30,296 bases of DNA from an uncultured Eggerthellaceae bacterium (GTDB lineage: Bacteria; Actinomycetota; Coriobacteriia; Coriobacteriales; Eggerthellaceae): NCBI GenBank assembly GCA_946626265.1, contig CAMOUE010000003.1, positions 1 through 30,296 of the forward strand, in the 5' to 3' direction. The notes beneath the pieces were generated by a model. The model did no database searches and had not been told where the DNA came from. It saw only the letters and a list, made by a program, of their open reading frames with translations. Shown piece after piece: positions 1-6,358 of the stretch (its first letter is position 1; every line of letters begins with the position of its first letter). Both the position numbers and the translations under genes were made by a program.

Positions 1-60
1 ACTCATTGCGTGCAATGAGTCGGGGTAACAGGGAGGCCGACTCACTCGGGAGGCCGGCTT
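1..60. repeat. Hairpin plus copy 1 of the GAGTCGG/CCGACTC intergenic repeat
   Basis: Positions 1-9 and 12-20 are a perfect 9-bp inverted repeat (ACTCATTGC/GCAATGAGT). It overlaps a second hairpin with arms TGAGTCGG (16-23) and CCGACTCA (37-44). A further GGGAGGCCGGCTTACTC-like half copy follows at about 48-64. The same core recurs at 23351, 24818 and 26393. It may act as a terminator for a gene left of the window; that gene is not visible. Confidence 0.6.
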
Positions 61-81
61 ACTCGTCTCATCAGAAACGAA

Positions 82-112
82 CGAGGCGCCGGCATCAAAT
101 GCCGGCGCCTCG
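82..112 (-). terminator. Intrinsic terminator after the SDR gene
   Basis: A perfect 14-bp stem (82-95 with 99-112) with a 3-nt CAA loop starts 29 nt beyond the stop codon of the minus-strand SDR gene. On the minus strand it is followed by a moderately T-rich stretch (TTCGTTTCTG). Confidence 0.75.
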
Positions 113-140
113 CTTCACGCGCTATCCGAACTGGAGCGGC

Positions 141-1136
141 TTACGCCCAAGACCTCTTGGCGGCGTGGCTCTCGTAGTCCTCGCCCATCATGTCCTTGAA
201 CACGGCGGACAGCTCCTCGACTTCCCAGAGGTAGCCGGTGCCGGCTTCGCGCTCGGCGTGGGCAACCGTCTGCGGATAGACGTAGCGGTCGATCTTGCCA
301 GAAGACTTGAACCCGAACACCTCGCCCGAGATGCGCGCTGCCTCGTCGGTGCACAGGTACGCGAAGATGGGACCGAGGTTCGCGGGATCGCCGTGATCGG
401 CCTCGACGACGGCCAGCAGGCGCGGGTCGGGATCGTTGCCCGTCATCTCCTTCACATGGCGCAGCATCTTGTTGTACTCGACGGCATGCGCGGGCGACTG
501 GCCTTGCGGGCAGTACGCGTTCACGGTGACGCCGAAGCGGAACAGCTCCTTGGCCGCCGCATACGTGAGGCCCACGATGCCGGCGTTGCCCGCCGAGTAG
601 GCATCGTTGCCGGGAAGCCCGATCCATGCATCGGACGAGCCGTTGAAGATGCGGCCGTAACCCTGCTCGATCATATGAGGCACGGCGGCTTTCATCATGT
701 GGAAGGCGCCCTTCATCTTCGTGACGGTCATCTTGTCCCAATCGGCGTCGGAAAGCTGCGTGATGCCGCCGGTGCCCATGCCCGCAGCGTTGTTCACGAC
801 GATATCGATACGGCCCCATGTGTCGAGGGCGGCCTGCACGAGCGCCTTCGCGTCCTCTTCGACAGTAACGTCGCCGTACACGGCGATAGCCTCGCCGCCT
901 TCGGACTTGATGAGCTCGGCCGTGGCATCGGCATCGCCAGCCAACGAGAGCATCTCCTGGTAATCCTCCTCGGGCATGGAGTCCTTATCGTAAGCCTGCG
1001 AGCTGAACCCTCCCGGCTTGCGGTTGTTGGTGACGACCTTCGCGCCCTCACGCGCCAAGCCGATGGCGATTCCGCGGCCGATGCCCTGGCCGGAGCCGGT
1101 TACGATAGCGACTTTCCCTTCGAGCGATTTCGACAT
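141..1136 (-). CDS. Short-chain dehydrogenase/reductase (SDR) with altered YxxxK
   Basis: Predicted 331-residue NAD(P)-dependent oxidoreductase of the SDR family. The N-terminal Rossmann motif TGSGQGIG is at residues 13-20 and the NNAAG motif at 115-119. The active-site region has the usual Ser pair (S167/S168) and Tyr180, but the motif reads Y-S-A-G-N, so the catalytic Lys of YxxxK is Asn184. It is longer than a classical SDR (about 250 residues), with an insert around residues 40-65 and an extended C-terminus. The ATG at 1136 was chosen because GAGGAG lies just upstream; the reading frame extends further upstream but without a comparable ribosome site. It begins 16 nt after the stop of the upstream OYE-type gene on the same strand, so the two are probably one operon acting on one substrate. 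The substrate is unknown; steroid, bile-acid or enoate substrates would be guesses. Confidence 0.85.
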   Translation of the reverse strand: MSKSLEGKVAIVTGSGQGIGRGIAIGLAREGAKVVTNNRKPGGFSSQAYDKDSMPEEDYQEMLSLAGDADATAELIKSEGGEAIAVYGDVTVEEDAKALVQAALDTWGRIDIVVNNAAGMGTGGITQLSDADWDKMTVTKMKGAFHMMKAAVPHMIEQGYGRIFNGSSDAWIGLPGNDAYSAGNAGIVGLTYAAAKELFRFGVTVNAYCPQGQSPAHAVEYNKMLRHVKEMTGNDPDPRLLAVVEADHGDPANLGPIFAYLCTDEAARISGEVFGFKSSGKIDRYVYPQTVAHAEREAGTGYLWEVEELSAVFKDMMGEDYESHAAKRSWA

Positions 1137-1152
1137 GATGGATCTCCTCTCT

Positions 1153-3156
1153 CTAGATTGCGTTCGCGATGCCCCAGGCATCCGTGATGGCATCGTGGAT
1201 GACGCGCTTGTCGTCGCAGCGGCTGCGCAGAATCGCGTCGCCCACCAGGTACGTCTCGGGTATGGCTGCCCGGATTTCGTCGAACATCTTCGGACGGCCG
1301 TGATAGCCGCGGCACATGATGATGCTGTCGCAGGCGACCTCGACCTCCTTCTTCTTCGAATCGCGCAACACGACCCCGGTTTCGGTGACCGATGCGATGG
1401 AGTGACCGAACTTGTACTGCAGCTTGCCCGAGCGCTGGTACTCGCCCATGAGCACGTTCAGGCGCTGCTGCTGCGGCGACGAGTTGTCGTCGCCGAGTTC
1501 CATGGAGCCCATGCGCAAACCGCGGCGCGAGCTGACAATCACGGTCTTGCCCTTCAGCAGCAGGCTGTACGCCATCTCGAGGTTCATGAAGCAACCGCCG
1601 ACGATGAGCACCGTATCGCCCGTCTCGAACGCCTCGGGGTCGGTGGCATAGTCGAACACGGAGATGACCTTGTCGGGGTAGTCCGACGAGCCCTTGCATT
1701 TGGCAGGCAGCGGCGAGGCGCCGGTGGCGACGATGACGGCGTCGTATCTGGCATCGATGATGTCTTGCGCGGTCGCTTCCTTCTCGATGACGTTGACGCC
1801 GCGTTTCTCGACCTGTACGGCATAGTAGTCGATGAGGTGCTTGATGTCGCCCTTGAAGCCGGGGTCGAACGCGGCCTCGTTCATGGTACCGCCGATCTTG
1901 CGCTTCTCGTAGAGGTCGACCTCGTGGCCGCGCTGGCGCAGCAGGCACGCCGCCTCGCAGCCAGCCGGACCGCCGCCGATGATCCCGACGCGCTTCACGC
2001 GCGTGATGGGGTTGATGTCGCGGATGCCGGCCATGTTGCACTGCGGGTTGACCGAGCAGCGCAAGCCGTACGCGGAGTCGAACGTCGCCATCGTGCCGAC
2101 GCAGCCCTTCGTGCAGCGGATGCAGGGCTTGATGTCCTCGGGACGCCCTTCGCGCAGTTTGACGGCCCAGTACGGGTCGGCGATGATGGGGCGGCCCAGG
2201 CCGATGTAATCGCATACGCCTTCCTCGAGCGCCTGTTCGGCGAGTTCGGGCGTCGTGAAGCCGCCGTCGAGGATGATGGGAATCTTGATGCCAGCGTCCT
2301 TGAACGCCTTTGCGGTGGGCATGAAGTCGCCGCGCGGGTCGTACTGCGCGTTGATGCACTTCACGTTGCGGTAATCGCCGCCCATGATGTGGAAGGCCAC
2401 GATTCCGGTCTTCTCGAGTATCAGGGCTTGCGCGACGCCCTCTTCGAGTGTCAGGCCATCGGCGCTGCGCTCGTCTCCGCACAGACGCGCGACAATCGGG
2501 AAATCCTTGCCGCACTGCTTCTGGATCTCCACGATGATCTCCTTGTAGAAACGCACGCGGTTCTCGGTCGACCCGCCGTACTCGTCGGTGCGGTGGTTGT
2601 AGAACGGACTGCAGAACATCGCGATGAGGTGGTTGATGGCGCCGTGGATCTCGACGCCGTCGAACCCGGCCTGCTTGGCGCGCTTGGCGCCGATGCCGAA
2701 CTGCTCGACAGTCTTGCGGATCTCGGCCTTGGACATGCCCGTGATGGGGAACGGCATGATTCCGCCCATCATCTCGTTCATGGTGGACGGGCCCATGGAC
2801 GGGCGGTCGTGCAACGTGATCTGCTTGCCCATGTGGTTGAGCTGCAGAATCGCCTTCACGTTGTAGTCTCGGATTGCGGATGCGAGACGGGCCAGGCCGG
2901 TCACATGCTCCTGGCGCGTGATCATCTGGCTGTTCTCCTCGCCCTTGCCGGCGAAGTCGTCGATGAACGTGCACTCCACGAAGATGATGCCCATGCGGCC
3001 CTTGGCCTGCTCGATGTAGAACCTGAGGGAACGGTCGGTGATGAAGCCGTCTTTATCGGCGTTGAGCGTGCCCATCGGAGCCATGACGACGCGATTGGGA
3101 ATGTCCCAACGGCCAATCGTCCCCGGCTCCAGAAGCTTGGGAAATTGCGAAGCCAT
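1153..3156 (-). CDS. OYE-type NADH:flavin oxidoreductase / FAD-dependent fusion (BaiH/2,4-dienoyl-CoA reductase family)
   Basis: A 667-residue cytosolic flavoprotein. Residues 1 to about 340 form an old-yellow-enzyme TIM barrel (NRVVMAPMGT near 21-30, EIHGAINHLI at 169-178, DEYGGSTENR at 191-200). A four-Cys [4Fe-4S] cluster motif follows (C345, C348, C352, C367). The rest is an FAD/NAD(P)-binding half with GIIGGGPAG at 391-399 and a second dinucleotide motif (VLIVGG) near 520. This architecture is that of 2,4-dienoyl-CoA reductase, trimethylamine dehydrogenase and the bile-acid enzymes BaiCD/BaiH, which reduce activated C=C bonds by passing electrons NADH-FAD-FeS-FMN. The residue usually Tyr in the HGAxGYL motif is not conserved (HGAINHL), so substrate chemistry may differ. 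The start has a good AGAGGAG site. The SDR gene follows 16 nt after its stop. The substrate cannot be read from sequence. Confidence 0.9.
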   Translation of the reverse strand: MASQFPKLLEPGTIGRWDIPNRVVMAPMGTLNADKDGFITDRSLRFYIEQAKGRMGIIFVECTFIDDFAGKGEENSQMITRQEHVTGLARLASAIRDYNVKAILQLNHMGKQITLHDRPSMGPSTMNEMMGGIMPFPITGMSKAEIRKTVEQFGIGAKRAKQAGFDGVEIHGAINHLIAMFCSPFYNHRTDEYGGSTENRVRFYKEIIVEIQKQCGKDFPIVARLCGDERSADGLTLEEGVAQALILEKTGIVAFHIMGGDYRNVKCINAQYDPRGDFMPTAKAFKDAGIKIPIILDGGFTTPELAEQALEEGVCDYIGLGRPIIADPYWAVKLREGRPEDIKPCIRCTKGCVGTMATFDSAYGLRCSVNPQCNMAGIRDINPITRVKRVGIIGGGPAGCEAACLLRQRGHEVDLYEKRKIGGTMNEAAFDPGFKGDIKHLIDYYAVQVEKRGVNVIEKEATAQDIIDARYDAVIVATGASPLPAKCKGSSDYPDKVISVFDYATDPEAFETGDTVLIVGGCFMNLEMAYSLLLKGKTVIVSSRRGLRMGSMELGDDNSSPQQQRLNVLMGEYQRSGKLQYKFGHSIASVTETGVVLRDSKKKEVEVACDSIIMCRGYHGRPKMFDEIRAAIPETYLVGDAILRSRCDDKRVIHDAITDAWGIANAI

Positions 3157-3228
3157 TAGTTTCTCCTCTGAAACTGCCCTCCCCCCAATCTCTCATCCAA
3201 GGCAGATTCTAGAGAAAACGACTTAGAT

Positions 3229-3267
3229 ATTCAATTAATTTCCTTCTATTGGAAACAAATTTCCAAT
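3229..3267. promoter_or_regulatory. Candidate operator region upstream of the OYE/SDR operon
   Basis: This AT-rich patch in GC-rich DNA holds a 14-nt sequence ATTCAATTAATTTC (3229-3242), repeated exactly at 4404-4417, and an inverted repeat ATTGGAAA (3248-3255) / TTTCCAAT (3260-3267) with a 4-nt loop. It lies 73-111 nt upstream of the OYE start codon, between that gene and the 3' end of the XRE regulator gene. A regulator binding site is inferred; a good -35/-10 pair could not be assigned. Confidence 0.5.
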
Positions 3268-3289
3268 TCTGTACCCATGCGGTCTTTCG

Positions 3290-4312
3290 TTAGTACGACT
3301 CGATCTTGCGCTCGAAGTCGTCCATGTCGTCGTAGCGGTCAACCAGCGCGGATATCTCGGCTATGAGCTTGCGTTTGTTTGCGAAGCTCATTCCATTGAG
3401 CTTGGAGAACGGCAGTCCCATGACCTTGAGCGCGAACGCGGGATCCCAATCGAGCGTCTTGTTGAACGCGTTGAGCTCGCTTATTGCGTTCAACGAATCG
3501 TGGTCGACGATTTCTGAAAGCTGGGAGGCGATGCGCTCGACGATCCCCGATTGCGTGCTCGCCAGAGGTATCTGGTACTCGATGAACTCGTCCGATGTCA
3601 GGAAATGGCTGAAGCCCACGAGGGAATGGACCTCCCATCGGCCCATGTATTCGGCCGCGCTGTTCAACAACGCCACCGCTTCGGCCGGCGGGAGCTTCGT
3701 CTGCACGCCGGGAAACATCTGCAGGCGGAACATCGAATGCACGATCGTGTACACGACGAAATAGCTCGTCATGGAAACGTCTCCATGAATTACCTGATCG
3801 ACGACCTTTTCCGATAAGTCGGGGCGAATGAGCAGGCGGCGGCTGCCATTGTAGTCCATCGCGATTATCTGGTTCGCCGGGAATGCCGTCGACATCTCCG
3901 AGTCGATGTTCGAGTTGATGAAATCGGCCGCCTGCTTCGCCGTCATGTGCATGCTGTCGAAGTTGTGCGCCATGTCGCGCGCCATTCCCCCGGGCACGAT
4001 GACGGGCCGCTCGATCACGTCGAATTGCAGAAACCATACCTGGTCGACCAATCGGGCGCTCTCGAGGGTGCCCAACAACAGCCCCGCCACCTCGGGCATC
4101 ACGACACCGTAGAAGTCAGCTCCGGAAAAGATGAACCCGAGTATGTCCTTGAGCTGGTCTTCGTCGATAGTGCGCACGCTGCCGCCTTCGAGCTTCGACA
4201 GGTACGAGGGGCTCTTTCCCAAGTGTTCTGCCACGTCTTTCGACGAAACGCCATTGCGTACGCGAACGGTTTTGAGCAGGGACGCCAGCTCCGGCGTCAC
4301 GTCGAACTTCAT
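3290..4312 (-). CDS. XRE-family HTH transcriptional regulator with large C-terminal domain
   Basis: A 340-residue protein. Residues about 8-60 form an XRE/Cro-type helix-turn-helix (VSSKDVAEHLGKSPSYLSKLEGG). The C-terminal 270 residues are not a domain I recognise and have no obvious membrane segment or signal peptide; they may bind a ligand or partner. The ATG at 4312 has GGAGG 8 nt upstream; a GTG three codons earlier is possible but lies over the ribosome site. It is divergent from the PheRS-like fusion gene and lies directly upstream of the OYE/SDR operon. The exact 14-nt repeat in both flanking promoter regions makes it the likely local regulator of both units. That link is inferred. Confidence 0.85.
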   Translation of the reverse strand: MKFDVTPELASLLKTVRVRNGVSSKDVAEHLGKSPSYLSKLEGGSVRTIDEDQLKDILGFIFSGADFYGVVMPEVAGLLLGTLESARLVDQVWFLQFDVIERPVIVPGGMARDMAHNFDSMHMTAKQAADFINSNIDSEMSTAFPANQIIAMDYNGSRRLLIRPDLSEKVVDQVIHGDVSMTSYFVVYTIVHSMFRLQMFPGVQTKLPPAEAVALLNSAAEYMGRWEVHSLVGFSHFLTSDEFIEYQIPLASTQSGIVERIASQLSEIVDHDSLNAISELNAFNKTLDWDPAFALKVMGLPFSKLNGMSFANKRKLIAEISALVDRYDDMDDFERKIESY

Positions 4313-4396
4313 CCTTCGCACCTCCGGCTTCCGGGGTCGGGCGCTTATACTGCAATAGTATCATTCAATATCTTGCATTACATACTGAGTTTCATA

Positions 4397-4425
4397 TTGA
4401 TTAATTCAATTAATTTCTCTATGAT
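4397..4425 (+). promoter_or_regulatory. Promoter with embedded palindromic operator for the PheRS-like fusion gene
   Basis: TTGATT (4397-4402) and TATGAT (4420-4425) are separated by 17 bp and resemble a sigma-70 promoter. The spacer contains the 14-nt sequence ATTCAATTAATTTC (4404-4417) shared with the OYE/SDR upstream region, overlapping a perfect 7+1+7 palindrome ATTAATTCAATTAAT (4400-4414). Such placement suits repression by the adjacent XRE protein. Confidence 0.55.
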
Positions 4426-4437
4426 TAAACTCATTGA

Positions 4438-4490
4438 AAGCAGGATACCTTCAATCTCTCATCTTTTCCATCCAATCCGCCATCCTGCTT
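4438..4490 (+). promoter_or_regulatory. Long-loop hairpin in the leader of the PheRS-like gene
   Basis: Perfect 9-nt arms AAGCAGGAT (4438-4446) and ATCCTGCTT (4482-4490) enclose a 35-nt pyrimidine-rich loop, 28 nt before the ATG. There is no T-box consensus (no AGGGTGGNACCGCG-like antiterminator), so T-box control is not supported. The function is unknown. Confidence 0.35.
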
Positions 4491-4518
4491 AACGTTCATC
4501 TCGTTGTAAAGGGTCAGC

Positions 4519-5835
4519 ATGGAAAAGTTAACTCTCTTTCCGCTTCGCGCGCAGGAAGATGCGCTGAAGCGGGCTTTGATCGCGGGCGGTTTCACGCTTC
4601 TCGACGACGGAACGGCGCTGGAAATCGAGACGCCCGACTGGGCAATCGAGCTTTTCAAGCGCCCCGAGGGCGCATCGAGGAAACCCATCATGCTCGAAGA
4701 CGGCAACTATGCGCTGCGCTCCGAGCTTCTGGCGGCGCAGTTGTCGAAGCTGCAGGGCGGCGTGCCCTGCAAGGCGTTTTCCGCCGGCACGGTATACGAT
4801 GGACGCGACGAGGCGCATCCCGCTCACCGTGTCATCCAGGGCGTGTGGATCGCCGAATCGCTGTCGGCCCGCGAATGCGCACGTTTCGCCGGACTGCTCG
4901 CGGAAGCGGCCTTCGGCATCGGCGCCACGGTTGACGTCGAGGGCACCGGAAACGTGAAGGCCACGATCAGCGCAACTGTGGACGACAAGACGTTCCAGTT
5001 TGCCACCGCAGGCAAGGCTTCCGCCATGGCTCGTGCGCTGCTGGGCATCGCCGGCACCGAGACGGCGGCGTGGTTCTTCGAAATCGACGTCGACGCCGTC
5101 ACGATGGCCACGTACGGCATCGAATCGCGCGACGAGCTCTATTCCCCGCTCGTTTCGAAGCTCAAGGGCTACGAAGGGAACGCGCCGACGTTTGGCGGCC
5201 TGTACTTCAGCCGCGCTTCCAACGTCCTGCGCAAGCTCGGGTTCTGCGAGTTCGCAGGACTCCCGGTTTACGAATCCGACTGCTACGTGAAGATGAACAT
5301 GATCCAGGAGGCATGGGACACCAACAACGTCGGCGTCAAGGTCGACGAGCCCCTCGGAGCCTACACCGGCCTGCCCACCGTGCTCACCCCCGCACTCGAA
5401 GAAGCGCTCGCTGCAAACTGGAAGGCAGGGGAACAGGAGTGCAAGATCTTCGAAATCAGGCACATCTTCCTTCCCGGACGCGACGGCAACGACCCCATCG
5501 AGAGGGTGGCGCTCTCCTTCGGCGCCTATGGACCTGAAATCGACAAGGTAGCCTGGCGCAAGATCGTCGACGAGTTCCTCACCGAGTTCGGCATCGACAA
5601 CCATTTCTTCATGCCCATCCCGCCCGGCGTCGCTCCGGCATACCATCCCGCCGACTCATGGGTGCTCATGGACCAGAACATGACCTACCTCGAGAGCAAT
5701 TTCGGCAGCATCTCGCCGGTCGCCCTCGAGAACCACGGCATCGGCACCCAGGCGTTCATGGCGCAGTTCGAGTTTGCACCGATCGAGAAGAAGGCAATCG
5801 AGGAATTCGACTTCGTGCTTCCCGATTACCAGTAA
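4519..5835 (+). CDS. PheRS-like alpha-beta core fusion protein (degenerate class II aaRS paralog)
   Basis: A 438-residue protein that I read as two phenylalanyl-tRNA synthetase cores in one chain. Residues 60-205 follow PheS: LRSELLAAQLSKL then AGTVYDGRDEAHPAHRVIQG (class II motif 2 region, about 65-108), and FFEIDVDAVTMATYGI at 186-201, aligned with PheS motif 3 FGMGxERLxMLRYGI. The catalytic GxGxER is replaced by EIDVDA, so the motif 3 Arg is absent, and motif 2 lacks the usual GRVYR arginines. Residues 225-430 follow the PheT catalytic-like core: LRKLGFCEF, LPTVLTPALEEALAANW, KIFEIRHIFLPG, then AYHPADSW and a closing FEFAPIEKKA. It lacks the PheS coiled coil and the PheT editing, B5 and FDX-ACB domains, so normal tRNA charging is unlikely. 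Possible roles are amino-acid or nucleotide binding, a ligase, or a regulatory subunit. AAAGGG precedes the ATG. A ferredoxin gene follows. Family identity comes from motif order read by eye and has not been checked by search. Confidence 0.7.
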   Translation: MEKLTLFPLRAQEDALKRALIAGGFTLLDDGTALEIETPDWAIELFKRPEGASRKPIMLEDGNYALRSELLAAQLSKLQGGVPCKAFSAGTVYDGRDEAHPAHRVIQGVWIAESLSARECARFAGLLAEAAFGIGATVDVEGTGNVKATISATVDDKTFQFATAGKASAMARALLGIAGTETAAWFFEIDVDAVTMATYGIESRDELYSPLVSKLKGYEGNAPTFGGLYFSRASNVLRKLGFCEFAGLPVYESDCYVKMNMIQEAWDTNNVGVKVDEPLGAYTGLPTVLTPALEEALAANWKAGEQECKIFEIRHIFLPGRDGNDPIERVALSFGAYGPEIDKVAWRKIVDEFLTEFGIDNHFFMPIPPGVAPAYHPADSWVLMDQNMTYLESNFGSISPVALENHGIGTQAFMAQFEFAPIEKKAIEEFDFVLPDYQ

Positions 5836-5896
5836 AACGGACCCCAACCAGTTGGGCATTTGAGGAATTTGACTTGGCATTACCGGATTGCCAGTA
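5794..5896 (+). repeat. Partial duplication of the 3' end of the PheRS-like gene
   Basis: Positions 5794-5834, encoding AIEEFDFVLPDYQ before the stop, are repeated imperfectly at 5856-5896, which would read AFEEFDLALPDCQ. The two 41-nt blocks are offset by 62 bp, so the second is out of frame with the first and has no start. It looks like the relic of a tandem duplication or of a deleted second paralog between the fusion gene and the ferredoxin gene. Confidence 0.75.
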
Positions 5897-5973
5897 CAAT
5901 GGGCCTCGACAGACGACGTTCCTGTCGAGATTTTGGGAAGGCGCAATGGGCGCCAAGAGAGAGTGGAGAGAAC

Positions 5974-6141
5974 ATGGCTGTTACCATCAACACCGACGAA
6001 TGCATCGGCTGCGGCGTGTGCGTGGACGAATGCCCGCAAGAGGCGCTTTCGGTAGACGGCGTCTGCACGGTCGACGCAGATGCCTGCATCGACTGCGGGT
6101 CCTGCATTGACCAGTGCCCGGTCGAGGCCATCTCGGCATAA
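5974..6141 (+). CDS. Small 2[4Fe-4S] ferredoxin
   Basis: A 55-residue clostridial-type ferredoxin with two cluster motifs, CIGCGVCVDECP (10-21) and CIDCGSCIDQCP (38-49), each CxxCxxCxxxCP. It is a low-potential one-electron carrier in the cytosol. The ATG at 5974 has GGAGAG upstream; a longer frame starting at 5860 runs through the duplicated tail and is less likely. It lies on the same strand as the PheRS-like fusion gene with 138 bp between, and is closed by a strong hairpin at 6205. The partner enzyme is not evident. It may serve the flavoproteins nearby or the fusion protein's unknown reaction. Confidence 0.93.
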   Translation: MAVTINTDECIGCGVCVDECPQEALSVDGVCTVDADACIDCGSCIDQCPVEAISA

Positions 6142-6204
6142 CTGCCTGGCAACCAGAGCCACCTGGCAAATCATGGAAGCGCATTCGACGCTTCCGAATC
6201 GCAC

Positions 6205-6230
6205 AAGGGCGCGGCATCTGCCGCGCCCTT
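6205..6230 (+). terminator. Hairpin terminator after the ferredoxin gene
   Basis: A perfect 12-bp inverted repeat AAGGGCGCGGCA (6205-6216) / TGCCGCGCCCTT (6219-6230) lies 63 nt after the ferredoxin stop. The tail is only moderately T-rich (GCTGTTGCTCTTGGG). Confidence 0.7.
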
Positions 6231-6358
6231 GCTGTTGCTCTTGGGCTTTCAACCGCTCGGCTCGACACGGCAGCACAAGCCCCTCCGATAACGTATCATC
6301 ATCACCTCGCAGGAAACAGGGCATGTGGTTTAAGACGGCTGAACGTCAGGAGCGGCAT

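Noticed and set aside
6..1187. Long plus-strand frame of 393 codons opposite the SDR gene
   Set aside because: It is antisense to a clear SDR, has no family motifs and is explained by GC-rich codon bias.
1100..2974. 624-codon minus-strand frame overlapping the OYE-type gene
   Set aside because: Same strand, different frame; very Arg-rich without motifs, while the other frame has complete OYE and FAD motifs.
1018..3159. 713-codon plus-strand frame
   Set aside because: Antisense shadow of the OYE-type gene: no recognisable domain, Arg/Val/Ala/His-rich composition and no ribosome site.
3290..4312. Toxin-antitoxin or phage-repressor reading of the XRE gene
   Set aside because: The protein is long with a large C-terminal domain, there is no toxin partner, and no phage genes are nearby.
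4322..4518. T-box leader before the PheRS-like gene
   Set aside because: There is no T-box antiterminator consensus or specifier loop, and the leader is too short.
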